This document shows, in pieces, positions 47,086 through 57,639 of a stretch of 64,000 bases of DNA; within the stretch, counting starts at the first letter, position 1; the number at the start of each line of letters is the position of its first letter. The stretch is from Solen grandis. Taxonomy: Eukaryota; Mollusca; Bivalvia; Adapedonta; Solenidae. The stretch covers positions 69,729,812 through 69,793,811 of the forward strand of contig CM037780.1 of NCBI GenBank assembly GCA_021229015.1. Direction: 5' to 3'. The notes under the pieces are model-generated. The model had not been told where the DNA came from. It saw nothing but the letters and a program-made list of their open reading frames with translations, and ran no database searches. The translations under genes and the position numbers were made by a program.

Positions 47086-50000
47086 ATTTATTTACTACGA
47101 AAACTTCTATAGTTCCATTTGTATGGCTATTAAATAAATCTAAGTTACCAAATTTGAAAATAAGGAGACTTAAACAATATGGCAGTAGAAACTTACAAAA
47201 TTAAAAGTAAAATAATCGCTGGCCTAATTATATGACTTTATTAAAATAAGGAAAAGCTTTTACTTTCTTAGATTCACATCCGAAGTTCAAGAGGTAAGAA
47301 GCACAAAATACTCTTTCAACTCTGCGATCCGCGGCTTCCAGCCTCTGGAAGTCATCAACCCAACATTAAAGGGAAGTTCAAGGTCTAGACCAATTCAGGA
47401 GCCTAGTTACCTTGTGGGACGGAAATAGTTGCGGTTTTTCTTGTTGCTCAAAATTACAGTTGCTAAGCTTTTAGAATTTGAATAGAAAGGGATTCTTTTT
47501 GTGTAACAACCTTTTAAGTTTTGCTCTGGATAGCTGTAGTTCTTTTCGATATTACCATCAATCTTATTTGTCTTAATTTCAGCTTGGTCTATTTACTACT
47601 TCTTTTAATTAAAAATCTGAATAGTGAACATAAAAAAATAAATTAAAAAATTTTTTTTTTTTTTGTTTTACCTATATGTAAGGGTATTTAATAATAGATG
47701 GATATTATGAAATTAAATTTTTTTTTTTTTTCCAAATGACATTTGATTTACTGATAATTGTAATTCATTTCCCGAAAAAAGGAGGGACATTTTTCATATG
47801 TGAACTTTCATCCTAGACTGCGGCTATATATTAAGTTATATTTATAAAAATACTCATTAATTTCTGAGGCTGGTGGCCCTTGTTTTTATTTCATATTTTA
47901 ATAGATCAGATAATATACATACTATCAATTTGCATATAATCAGAAAACTCTGGATTTTTGAAGAAAAAAAAATGATGAAACTGTAGCGATTGTCTTTAAA
48001 ACGAAGTGCATTCTTAGGAATCTCATTGATTCATAATCGCTTCGTTTCGGACATCTACGGCTGATCTCATGTGATTCAAAGGTGTCGTTTGAAGCTTCAT
48101 TACGGGCTAGTCTCACGTGAACAGATTTCTAACGCTTGTGCAGTATTTGTGATATGTTTTTTGCAAATCTAGTGAATTCATGACTAAATTTGTGCATTTC
48201 AACCGTATCCAGCCATTTCACAAATATTCATAACACTATCGTAACTGTATCGCAAAAGATCGCAGATCGTTGCTAAATTTCACGAATCTTCAAATTTTAA
48301 ACTATCAATTCATGTATGGGAGGGGATATTCGCCAGTTCATTTCTGTTTTTAATTGAGGTTCCACAATGCTTATTACATTTTACAATGTTTTAAATAATA
48401 TTCTCAAAATGCGAATTACAATTTTGGAATCGTTACTTGAAAATTACAGCTATAACGATCGAGTTTGTTTGCCATATTTACACTAAAAAAGTTTAAGTTT
48501 GGACTTATCTTTGGTATGTTACAAATTCTGAACTGTAGATTCTATAAAGTAATTTTCACGGACTTACTTTTTCCTTTTGGTTTTCACGATGATCGAACCC
48601 ACGACCTCACGATTCGGGACGGACGGCCACCGGTACCTATCCATGTACCTGTGATATAATGAATATACAACATGTTAGACATCTGAACACGGATCGAACA
48701 CTCAGACCACTTATAGACGGTCTTTTGAATATTGCAAATGCGCAATGAGGCTCTTGGAAACTTCAGCACAGTCCTGACACATCAGCTAAGTTGTTTAAAA
48801 ATAGACCTGACACCTGTTCTGTAGTAGCGCCCTCTATCGATAAATATGATGTGTGGAATATCTTGTTTGCATTATGACATTTTTTTTTTATCTTTCGTTG
48901 ATGGTTTGTAGAATTGTTTCCTGTGTTTAATTTTCGAATGTAGTTAATACTTTCCGATTAAAACGAACGCTTTTAATCTTAAATGAAAATCACAAGTAAA
49001 AATACGCCCATGAAAACTACAATTATGAATTTGTAACATACGAACACAAACTTTTAAAGTGGAAACTCGATCGTTAAAAGTGTATTTTTAGAGTTACAAT
49101 TGTATCAAACATTTTATAATTGTAATAAGAATTTGTAACTGTAATTAGACTTTTAAAAGTGTAATAAGTATTTTTGTGATGACCTCAATGAAAAATAGAA
49201 ATGAACTGGCGGATACCCCCTTCCATATTCGGGAGTTCTAGTGGGAGATGTGGTATTTGTGATATGGTAGCATAAAGGAATTTATAGCATTGGGCCATTT
49301 TTTCCCAGTCCACCTTTTGCTTGCAGGATATTTGATTAACGTACGTGGGATAGTGTCAGACATGCAGGCTCGAGTGAAGGTATCGCGTGATATGTTATGA
49401 TATAATTTGATAATAATGTGAATCGGGAAACATTATATTTAGAAGGCAGATGTAAACATACATTGTAAACATACATTGTATATTGAAATGGCTAACAATA
49501 TATCAAAACAAGAGCACCGTGCAAAGAGACGCATAAGAAATTTAAATTATGTATTGTTATTTATGGTGTTTATTGCATAGTTTTGCTCATGAAATTTAAA
49601 GTATGATAGTTTATGGAGGTCAAAAAAACATAACCAAAGGATATTTTGTCGAGTAATTAATAAACTATGCACATGGTTTAATGAAAATAACATTCTGACG
49701 CAGTTTCATTTTTTATCGTAAAATAAAGATATAATTGCATATAGATGCAGAGGCAAATTTCAAATTATATAAAACTTGAAATGAAGGCACCCTGATGTTG
49801 CAATTTTAATACAAAATAAGAGCATGAAACCGAAAGAAAATCATAAGACACATCTAATTGCTGTTTTTCCTTAAAGGAACTGCTAACCAGATTCTAAAAT
49901 GTCACCAAAAAAACAACAACAACAACAAACAAACTTCTAATTTCAAGAAAATCAATGTTCTAATTGTATGCGAGGCATTGATATTTGATCACTGATAGCT

Positions 50001-50131
50001 TACATTGCTTAAGAAATCCCGAGCTATTGCCGTTTTCGCATTATTTTTTTTCAACGCAAATTAAAATGTGTTACAAACGCATAAAAGTTTTGAAAAATAG
50101 ATCTGAAATATTTTGACTTGCGAAGACATGT
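47086..50131. other. No assigned gene (3 kb)
   Basis: AT-rich. At 47262-47300 a pyrimidine tract with TTAG is followed by 22 bases and GTAAGAAG. This looks like an acceptor and donor around a micro-exon, but nothing else supports it. A tRNA-like fragment on the minus strand (48580-48660, GTGGGTTCGATCATCG) may be a SINE relic. Confidence 0.35.
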
Positions 50132-50204
50132 GCCTTGATAGCTCAGTTGGTAGAGCGCATTCCGGTATTCCTTAGGCACTGGGTTAGAGTTCCAGTCGTG
50201 CCAT
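50132..50204 (+). pseudogene. tRNA-like pseudogene or SINE head
   Basis: TAGCTCAGTTGGTAGAGCGC is a textbook D-arm/A-box. CTGGGTTAGAGTTCCAG stands where the T-arm should be but lacks the GTTCGA core. The 5' TGCCTTG cannot pair with the 3' CGTGCCA along a full acceptor stem, and the anticodon arm is poor. It is not a working tRNA. No SINE body that I know from this window follows it. Confidence 0.55.
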
Positions 50205-50525
50205 GATTTTTTTCACCACCTTCTACAGTATTATAACGTTGAAATAGTATATCTACTTACCTCTTCGATAGTTAACGCTGAGGACTCCGACATTTTGTTT
50301 ACATTGCATTATCGATCACGTGATCTATGTGAAGTGCCCGAATGACGAAATCCAAGTTCTATTAATAAACGGGAAACTCCCTAATTGGGTAAGATCGGAA
50401 AAGTTTTATTTGCTAATATTTAGAAAATAAGTACATTTCTGTCTTTAAGTCACCATTTATATCAACACTTCAGGAAACACGATTTGTTAAATAGCAACAA
50501 CAGAATGGCCATACCACCTGGAATA

Positions 50526-50968
50526 AGACGTCATTTTAAGTTAACGCGTAAAGAATATTTTGCATCGATTCGGAAAAGTAGATTGCTGTAAGTATTTTAT
50601 TCCTCCACCAATTTTAATGGGATACAGCGCATGCGAAGCATAAAATTGTGCACTACATAAGGGACCTAATGATTCTTTTGTCAGATGTTTAGTATTTTCA
50701 AACATTCGGGAAAACATTATTAGCGATGTACTTAACGTGTTAGCAAACACAATTTTAAGAAGTTCAACTCGGAAGGTTTTCCCGAATGTTAGGAAAATCT
50801 GTGCATCTGACTGACAAAAAAATCATTGGAACCTCTGTTTAGGGCACAATTGTCCGCTTCGCATGAGATGTATACCATTTAACTGATAAAGAAATAAAAT
50901 ATTTACAACAGTTTTTCCTTCTGAATCGATGCAAAATATGCTTTACACGTTAACTTAAAATGACGTCG
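50526..50968. mobile_element. 443-bp long-armed palindromic element
   Basis: GACGTCATTTTAAGTTAACG (50527-50546) is the exact reverse complement of 50948-50967. Pairing continues through both arms of about 200 bp: TTTTGCATCGATTC, GCATGCGAAGC against CTCATGCGAAGC, CTTTTGTCAG, ACATTCGGGAAAAC. TA dinucleotides lie just outside both ends (50524-50525 and 50969-50970), compatible with a Tc1/mariner-type target. There is no coding capacity in its own right. The minus frame at 50541-50750 is a by-product. Confidence 0.85.
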
Positions 50969-50984
50969 TATATCACGGATATAC

Positions 50985-52519
50985 GGTCAAAACGTCCCTC
51001 AGTAAAATCGTCCCTGGTTTGGGCAAAACGTCCCACACGCGACATAAATAATGGTCAAAACGTCCCCCTGAAACGTCCCCCTTCCAAATGCATATATGTG
51101 TTTGTTTTTAAGTGTTTATATTAATGATTTGCATTTGAAGTTCTTAATTTCGGTCATTTAAAAGGATTTGACAAAGTGTGTAAATTGTCTGACTAACTTT
51201 AAATATTAAAATTTAAGTCATTTTGATATTGTTTAAGATGTTGATGATGAATAAAAATAATGTAGATGGTAATGTAAGACATGAAAACTCATCTCGCTCT
51301 CTCTCTCTTTCCTTCCTTCACATCGTTTTGTGTTAATATTTCAGCTGAAAATTAAAGAGAGCAACACACAAACACAAAATGATAAATATATATTTATTAT
51401 TTAAAGGCACATTATGTTTCATAACGATTCAGTTTTTATCAAATAACACTGACATATTGAAGACACACTCAAATGGTACATAATGTGCAAATATCTTCTG
51501 CAAAATAACAGTCAGCGATTTGAAAAAGTTTATCAAAATATAGTATTATTACTAAAATCATAAAAAAGTGACTTCATTGGCCAATTAACCGTCTATCTCT
51601 ATTGTAAATTATATTTTACAACAATCCAATGAACAAAAATTGACCAAATGACCGCTTCACTGGTCGGTGTCAACAACTGTGCGATGGCGGTAGATGACCG
51701 ATACCTTATTCAGCAGACCAGTTGTAGACAGTGAACCGTCTCGGTAACTGTCAACAGGAAATGAAAGGATTAAGAACAAATGAAAATATCAATTATTTGA
51801 CTTAAATGGATATCTACGAATTGTGAAAAAAAATCACCCACTTTATAGACCGTATTCTTGGAGTTTTTAACACAATCATAAATGTTCTTTTTAAGATTAA
51901 AGGAAGCCTGTATGTAATGTTTTCTTTGATAAATCATTGAAAAATTTTGGTATTCTTAACTTACACATTACAACAATGTTAACAAAGACACTGTTTCAAC
52001 ACTCCCATCCGTCAATTTGCTTTTCTCTTTCATCATGACGGTAATTGAAAATATATACAAGACTCTTTAATCGAACTGTGAACATAAGTTTTATCACTTT
52101 AACTGCTTCTATTTTCATTCTTTTTTTGACTGATCATCTCCTTGTATTAACATTTGCTAACTGTCTAATACGCTTTTCAATTATCAACTCAAAAGGAATT
52201 TAATAAACAACAACTACCACAAATTATTATTATTATTTTATTAAACAAAAATTATTTGAAACATCTTAAATACAAACAAGCGAGAAGCAAGATGTTATGA
52301 AATAACGTGATTTTAATAATATGCAATTTATTTCAATACTAACTTAGGTTCTACTTAATAAATAAACTTCATTTAATAAAAATAATAACATAACTCACAA
52401 TTATATAAGTGTGGATTTTATCAATTGAACAGGAGGGCGTTTTGACTTTTTCTGGTGGCTTGGGGGACAATTTGACCGATTTGACTGAAGGACGTTTTGA
52501 CTAGGGGACGTTTTGACTG
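50985..52519. mobile_element. 1.5-kb element with inverted GTCAAAACGTCC ends
   Basis: The left end carries GGTCAAAACGTCCC at 50985-50998 and again at 51053-51066, with TAAAATCGTCCC and GGCAAAACGTCCC between. The right end carries the complement, GGACGTTTTGAC at 52490-52501 and GGGGACGTTTTGACTGT at 52504-52520, plus GACAATTTGACC and GGGCGTTTTGAC. Clusters of one short motif, direct within an end and inverted between ends, are typical of DNA-transposon termini that bind transposase. The interior is AT-rich with only a possible coding relic (51657-51747). I cannot name the superfamily. Confidence 0.75.
51657..51747 (-). CDS. Possible coding relic inside the transposon
   Basis: On the minus strand a good acceptor (TTTCATTTCCTGTTGACAG) is followed by an open segment reading YRDGSLSTTGLLNKVSVIYR, then HRTVVDTDQ and a stop. 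GC content and residue mix are more protein-like than the surroundings. If real it would be a fragment of a transposase or of a captured exon. I do not recognise a family, and no neighbouring exon was found. Confidence 0.2.
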
Positions 52520-52524
52520 TAAAC

Positions 52525-52542
52525 CTATACCACGTGGTATAG
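52525..52542. repeat. Perfect 18-bp palindrome
   Basis: CTATACCACGTGGTATAG is its own reverse complement, centred on a CACGTG E-box. It lies a few bases outside the right end of the 1.5-kb element. ATACCACGTGG in it resembles ATACCACCTGG at 50511-50521, on the far side of the two elements. Confidence 0.7.
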
Positions 52543-53335
52543 CCACACTGAACAATGATCGACTACATGTACAGAGACAAAAGACATGATCCAAACGGAT
52601 ATAGAATAAAATAATTTACGGTGCTATAGAAATTTGCTTGTATGCGACAAATGATGCCTTCTTGAATATTTGAAATGTGTATTATATTTGAACAGGTGGG
52701 TCATAAGTATTCCATTCATTAGAACGTGCAAAAGCGATAAATCAAATTACTTTCGGGGCGACACAGCTCTGTTTGTCTTATGGCTATAAGGTACGGCATA
52801 CAACTTCAGCCAAGAATGCCTATAGCGGGAAAAACAAATTCTTTTAACCCACCAGTAGACAACCCTGCTTTGTTTTTAGTTGTGTGTGACGTTAGTCACA
52901 CCAACTATAGTACCTACATTTCTGGAACCCCGTTTTCTACACTTAAAACCGAATAACTCCTCAGTTTGATTAATATGATTGAACGATTGTATGTAACTCT
53001 ACCAAATATTTATGCTAAGATAGAGCAAAAATGTTTAAAAATTGTGGATTACAAAGTAAGGTAGACCTATCTCTTCATATTCATGTATGCATAAATTTAT
53101 TTTTCTTTGATGAAATTGACTGTTTATTTACTTTTATTTGTTTACATTGATTTTTTTTAACATGCAGATCAATCAATCAGATGGATGTTCTATTTAAACA
53201 AGACCTAGTAAACATGAACACGTATATAAACTAACTGCTCACTTTATCAGCCTTTTAAAAATTGAAGAAAGTGAAAATGATATACTTTTGTACAAAATAT
53301 GTCAATTATTGAAGATTTTTTATTTATCTCCTCAG
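52543..53335. other. No gene seen; family G copy 2 at 52691-52754
   Basis: AT-rich. The block AACAGGTGGGTCATAAGTAT, then TTCATTAGAACGTG, pairs with 16088-16152. No other structure seen. Confidence 0.5.
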
Positions 53336-53432
53336 AGGTAGTTTGGCATATTCACCCTGTGCTGACGGCGCTGGGAAAACCTGCGACAGGTGATATCCTT
53401 GGTGTGAATTTGTACAACGGGCTATTCATAAG
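53336..53432 (+). CDS. Candidate internal coding exon (GC-AG donor)
   Basis: A clear acceptor (TTTTTATTTATCTCCTCAG) is followed by 97 bases with GC-rich, non-repetitive codons: VVWHIHPVLTALGKPATGD, then ILGVNLYNGLFI. It ends AG|GCAAGT, which is the consensus for the minor GC-type donor. The exon starts with two bases of a split codon and ends with two. This is the most coding-like host segment in the window. I do not recognise the protein. A possible last exon follows at 55003. The upstream partner is unknown. It could also be a relic of a lost or duplicated gene. Confidence 0.35.
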
Positions 53433-53484
53433 GCAAGTAATGGTGTTCAGTATTGTTTATTCTTATGATATAAAATATGTAAAA

Positions 53485-53783
53485 CTCTCCTCGGTGGTTA
53501 GAGTCTCTGCCTCATGAGCAGGAGGTTGTGGGTTCGATCCCTGGCAGTGACATACCAAATTCATAAAAAATAGTACTGATATAGCTCTCTGGTATAGCTC
53601 AGCATATTAGAGTAGATTTAAGACTGGTCGGCCCAGTGTCATGATATTCAATGAAACTGGGTGTGGTATCATGCCACATGTATACGGCTTGATACTGCAG
53701 TATGGCAGCACTATAACTGTCTCAAGTAGACATGACGTCTCCAAATGACTTAAATAATATCAGTGGAACATTATTCTCATCAA
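53485..53783 (+). mobile_element. SINE-B with tRNA-like head and TSD
   Basis: Most complete family B copy. Head: CTCGGTGGTTAGAGTCTCTG (A-box side) and TGTGGGTTCGATCCCTGGC (good B-box and T-arm). Body: GGTCGGCCCAGTGTCATGAT, ACTGGGTGTGGTATCATGCC, ACGGCTTGATACTGCAG, CTGTCTCAAGTAGACATGAC. ATATGTAAAA (53475-53484) and ACATGTAAAA (53784-53793) agree at 9 of 10 positions. It lies about 50 bp after the candidate exon, so it would be intronic if the exon is real. Confidence 0.82.
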
Positions 53784-53793
53784 ACATGTAAAA

Positions 53794-54069
53794 ACATGCC
53801 AAAAGTCATCAGGTCTGGTCACAGTCTTCCATTGCAGACAGTTTACAATTAAGCATCTAAATCTGACTGCTTGGAATGTAGGGTGAGCAAATTTTGGGAT
53901 GATATGTTCAATGAAAAAAATCAGTGTCATTTTTAATAAGCATGAACATAATTTGGATAAGTCTAATTCATCAGTAAACTTTTTATGAATTTTGGGCTCA
54001 AGGTGAGGTTTTGTGATTATGAAATGTCAGTCATTTTGTTTTAAATGTTATGTAGACAAGTATTTCTGT
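53794..54069. other. No gene seen
   Basis: AT-rich, featureless. Confidence 0.5.
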
Positions 54070-54250
54070 TACGTGATTGGCACGTGCCAAGATTTTCTTG
54101 TGTCCCCATCATTTCATGATATTGCATGTGATGAGAAAGGAGAATGTGCAGTTGAAAAAAATGGACTCGAACCCTGGACATCTCACTCATAGAAGAAATG
54201 CGGAGCTACCAGATCACTTACTCAAAATTTCTCACTGAAATGGGTTACTT
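54070..54250 (-). mobile_element. SINE-C, copy 1, minus strand
   Basis: The reverse complement has a tRNA-like head (GATCTGGTAGCTCCGC, then TCCAGGGTTCGAGTCCA) and a short body ending in ACATTCTCC and TCATCACATGCAATATC. It shares layout and wording with 54715-54925 (AGTAAGTGATC upstream, CATTTTC or CATTCTCC downstream). Confidence 0.55.
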
Positions 54251-54714
54251 ATAGCCTGTAGCATACTATCCTGCCAATTCTGAATTCATCTTGGTTTTAT
54301 AATACAGAAAACAAGTTTCTGTGTTCCTGAACAACCCAAAGGCCAGACATTCCAAAAAGTGTCTGCCTGTCTGGCCTGATTGGTAATTTCTATTTTAGTC
54401 CTTTGAATATTTTAATATATTCTCTCTGAATGTCCAGTAAAATTTCTAACAGCATTGTTTATCTACTCGACATATTGTTGAAAATTCATTTCATTAAATC
54501 AAATCTCTCTTCAGATATCATAGTAATAAAGTGTTTAAACTTAATAAATTTGATGAAATGAAAGAAAAACAATAATGAAATCTAGTTGTTTGAGTTCGGT
54601 CCTTTGAACTTAATTTTGGTCCTGAGAATCTTGTGAAATTACAGGACCAAATGTCCTGTAGTTCTTACATGTACCTGAAAGGCAGTACATACTAGAGAAC
54701 TATACTGTCATGAT

Positions 54715-54925
54715 CCCACATTGGGTGCCAAATGTAACCAGATGAGATTTTCTCTGCTCCTATTATATAATGTCATTGCAAGTGTTATGTGTAACCAGAT
54801 GAGGAAAATGAGCAGTCAGATTGGGACTCAAACCCAGGACCCTACCTTGCTGACATGGCAAGTGCTCTACAGTCTTAGCTACCTGATCACTTACATAAAT
54901 CTCTTACTGAAAGGTTACTTATAGG
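54715..54925 (-). mobile_element. SINE-C, copy 2, minus strand
   Basis: The reverse complement reads GTAGCTAAGACTGTAGAGCA (A-box side), CTTGCCATGTCAGCAAG (a good anticodon-arm stem) and GTCCTGGGTTTGAGTCCCA (B-box and T-arm). The loop lacks the T expected before an anticodon, and a SINE-like body follows, so it is not a functional tRNA gene. The plus-strand frame at 54721-54924 is a by-product. Confidence 0.6.
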
Positions 54926-55002
54926 CTGTTACAGATAATGCAAAATAGACTTGATGCATTTTCTTCAAATTCATTGTTCTTTTTATATATTATATATTTC
55001 AG

Positions 55003-55021
55003 TGGGATTTCTACTGGATGA
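55003..55021 (+). CDS. Candidate terminal exon with poly(A) signal
   Basis: TATATTATATATTTCAG is an acceptor-like sequence. The next base completes the split codon left by 53336-53432 (AG plus T), and the frame then gives GISTG and a stop (55019-55021). AATAAA follows at 55040-55045. Phase agreement by chance is one in three and the segment is tiny, so support is weak. Confidence 0.15.
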
Positions 55022-55410
55022 TACCACAGGTGAATGAAGAATAAATGCCTAACTTCATGTGCCCCGTGAAACTCCAGTTAACCCCACCAAGGTTTTAATG
55101 ATTTGTGGCAGAATCTTCTTGACATCTTCTGCTCAACAGATGACATTTGGTATTATAAAAGTCCCAAGGAAGTTACTTATTGAATGAAATGATGAATGAT
55201 ATTTCAGTGACTGCTGCCTTGTCAAAGAGCTATATTAATCACTGTGTGAGAGATACTTTGATATCTTATGGGCTAGTGCTAGTTTTGAAGCAAAACAGAT
55301 CATATACAAGGAATTATCATCTCTGCCAAATAAAAAAGTATCTCTAAGCGATGCATTTTCATCATCAACAATACTGAAACTAAAGTGTTGATCAATCTCT
55401 AAAGTGTAGA

Positions 55411-55568
55411 CGGCAGGGTCATTCGTATTTTCATGTGAGGAAGCCTTCCAGCTGGTTTGCGGTAGGTCGGTGGTTCTACCCGGATGCCTCCGTGCATCCT
55501 GTAATTGACTGGACGTCGCTATATAACTGAAATACTGTCGACACGACGGTAAACTCAAATAGCCAAGT
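55411..55568 (+). mobile_element. SINE-A, headless, with TSD
   Basis: Starts at CGGCAGGGTCATTCGTATTT, just after where the tRNA-like head would end, and runs to GACGGTAAACTCAAATAGCC. It also lacks the CGGGGTCTTCCTCCACC stretch present in the other copies. CTAAAGTGTAGA (55399-55410) and CTTAAGTGTAGA (55569-55580) agree at 11 of 12 positions. The insertion was therefore 5'-truncated on arrival. The minus frame at 55235-55666 is a by-product. Confidence 0.85.
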
Positions 55569-55580
55569 CTTAAGTGTAGA

Positions 55581-56329
55581 ATTGAAGTGATATTGTGCAT
55601 ACTTTGACTTGTGCACAATAATATTTTTGCAAAAAAACAAACTTCACAAATAGAATAGTGTTGCACCAGAGTAACTTAACTTGTTTTCAAATCATCATTA
55701 CTATTTCCAAATATTTTTTTTTATTATGTTAGGACAAGAATTGTATGAGATATACAAGTCTTTGATGCATTTTCTCAATAATTTTGCACTCATTAGTTTG
55801 TCAGGATCTATATTTGTGCTCCCCGAAGAAAAAAAAAAGGGGGGGGGGGGGAATAATAGTGATTTTTCTATCTGTTCCTCTGTCTATATATCTGGTTAGT
55901 GCAAAACTCGAAATTTGTTTTGAACTTCATGAAATGATGGAGGACATTGACAGAAAGTGCAGATGAACAGATCCAGAATATTATAATATTAATTATAATA
56001 TTAGACCAGTTACTTTGTTATATCTCCCCTTGGTACTGTTGCTTGCACAGGTCCTATCCCTAAACTGTAAAGGTTTTTTTGTTATTATTGTACCCAATGA
56101 TAAAAAGGAATAAGTGGCAACTGCAGTGTCTCAAACTTATAACTCTTCTGAAACCTCTTTGTAGAGACTGATGAAACATGAATAACCTGGGTAGCTATCC
56201 ACAAAAGCTGCTTAAACAAACTTGTTCCATGCAGATGTCTGGTTGCCTTTGCAACCAACAAAATTTTATATATATATATAAAAAAACTCTTATAAATCTT
56301 CACCTCTGACACCAATAGTCAAAAATCCA
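55581..56329. other. No gene seen
   Basis: AT-rich with A-rich and G-rich runs at 55826-55850. TCTGGTTGCCTTTGCAACC near 56230 is a repeat-related block also seen near 1290 and 58263. Confidence 0.45.
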
Positions 56330-56760
56330 TTTCATTTAGCACAAATGGTCAACTCCCTGCACTCTACCATAATTGCTGAAATCAAGTTGATCCCTTGGAA
56401 AATGAGACCCCTTTGGGTTCAGATAGTTTTCTTATATACTTCTTACAGAAAAGTTCAAAATCTTCTCCTTTGAAACCAATGATCAGAATTTATTTTCATT
56501 TAGCACAACAGTCATCATCTTATAGTCCTGTAGCATAACTGCTAAAACTAAGTTGAATCCTTGAAAAATGAGGCCATAGGAGGCTAGTCTCCTACAATAC
56601 TCTGTTTAGAAATGTTCAAGATTATTCTTTGTGAAACCAATGGTTAGAGTATAATTTCCTTTTGCACTAATGGTCACAGCATAGCTATCTATTATAATTG
56701 CTAAAATATTGTTGATCTCTGGAACACTAGACCCCCAGAGGGGTATGCTTGTTTCCTTAT
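56330..56760 (+). repeat. Family D tandem units (about 3)
   Basis: Units of about 165 bp. Markers are GGAAAATGAGACCCCTTTGG (56397), GAAAAATGAGGCCATAGG (56564) and GGAACACTAGACCCCCAG (56717). Between them lie GAAACCAATG.TCAGAAT-like and TGCTAAAATA..GTTGATC-like blocks. Non-coding and diverged. Confidence 0.75.
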
Positions 56761-56787
56761 AAACAAGGCAGTCCAAAGGACAGCTAT

Positions 56788-57551
56788 ATCCCCCGCCGCT
56801 GCCTTAATACAAACCTTTTCAGCACTACTGTTGTAGTGGGGTTTAAAACTGCATATTGTGTAATAAAGACAACACAAGACAAGATAGTATTTAGTTTTAC
56901 ATTGTGTAATAATACTTCACTTAACCTTTACCAGCAATGATATCACTGTGGTAGCACAATCCAGGTCAAGAAATGGTCTGTGTAAGGCAGGGGGAACACT
57001 CCAGACTTGGCATCAAAGTTATGGAGCGGACACAAAATTGAAAATTGAAATTGAAGGTTCAAACACTTGACCTTCAAGTGTGACCTTGATCTTGAGCCGA
57101 CAGGGCTGCAACCTATGTTCTGCACATTATCTGAATTATATTTTTTTTGATGCAAGATTCATTAAAATCCTTCAAGGGATATAGGAGATATGGAGCGGAC
57201 ATGAAATTGTAAGGAAATAGAAGGTTCAAACACATGACCCTCAAGCGTGACCTTGACCTAGAGCCGACATGACTGCAACCTATGTTCTGCACATCGTCTC
57301 AATTAGATATATATTTAAGGCAAGATTCATGAAAAAACTAAAAGGGTAATAGGAAATATGGAGCGGACACGACATTGAAGTGGAAATTGAAGGTTCAAAC
57401 ACATAACCTTCTAGTGTTACCGTGACCTTTAGCCTACATGGCTGCCACCTGTGTTTTGCACGTCGTCTCAACTAGGGTTACATTTGAGACAAGTTTCACG
57501 AAAATCCTTCAAGCGGTATAGGAGATATGGAGCGGACACGAAAACGTTACG

Positions 57552-57586
<35 letters not shown>

Positions 57587-57630
57587 GAAGGCCATTCCTA
57601 TTACCCTCCTCCCGCTTCGCGGCGGGGGAT
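56788..57630. mobile_element. 0.84-kb element with ATCCCCCGCC inverted ends
   Basis: ATCCCCCGCC (56788-56797) and GGCGGGGGAT (57621-57630) are perfect inverted repeats. Inside are three units of about 175 bp, each with ATGGAGCGGACA, GAAGGTTCAAACAC, GTGACCTTGA and CAACCTATGTTCTGCAC, then a GACA microsatellite (57551-57587) and a CCGC-TTC-GCGG hairpin at the right end. The layout (short inverted ends, internal tandem array, microsatellite, terminal hairpin) parallels the element at 20060-22489. It is non-autonomous. Confidence 0.75.
57551..57587 (+). repeat. GACA microsatellite
   Basis: About nine GACA units inside the preceding element. Confidence 0.92.
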
Positions 57631-57639
57631 TAAAAAGTT

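Noticed and set aside
47277..47298. 22-base micro-exon between TTTCTTAG and GTAAGAAG
   Set aside because: The splice-like edges are good and the phase would fit the exon at 53336. However, a 22-base exon 6 kb away without other exons cannot be separated from chance.
50132..50204. Functional tRNA gene
   Set aside because: The D-arm is excellent, but the acceptor stem does not pair, the T-loop lacks GTTCGA and the anticodon arm is poor.
54826..54893. tRNA gene on the minus strand
   Set aside because: The anticodon stem pairs, but the base before the anticodon is not T. The sequence continues into a repeated SINE body with a second copy at 54070-54250.
55235..55666. 143-residue minus-strand open frame as a gene
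   Set aside because: Its middle is the complement of the SINE-A copy at 55411-55568, and the rest is AT-rich noise.
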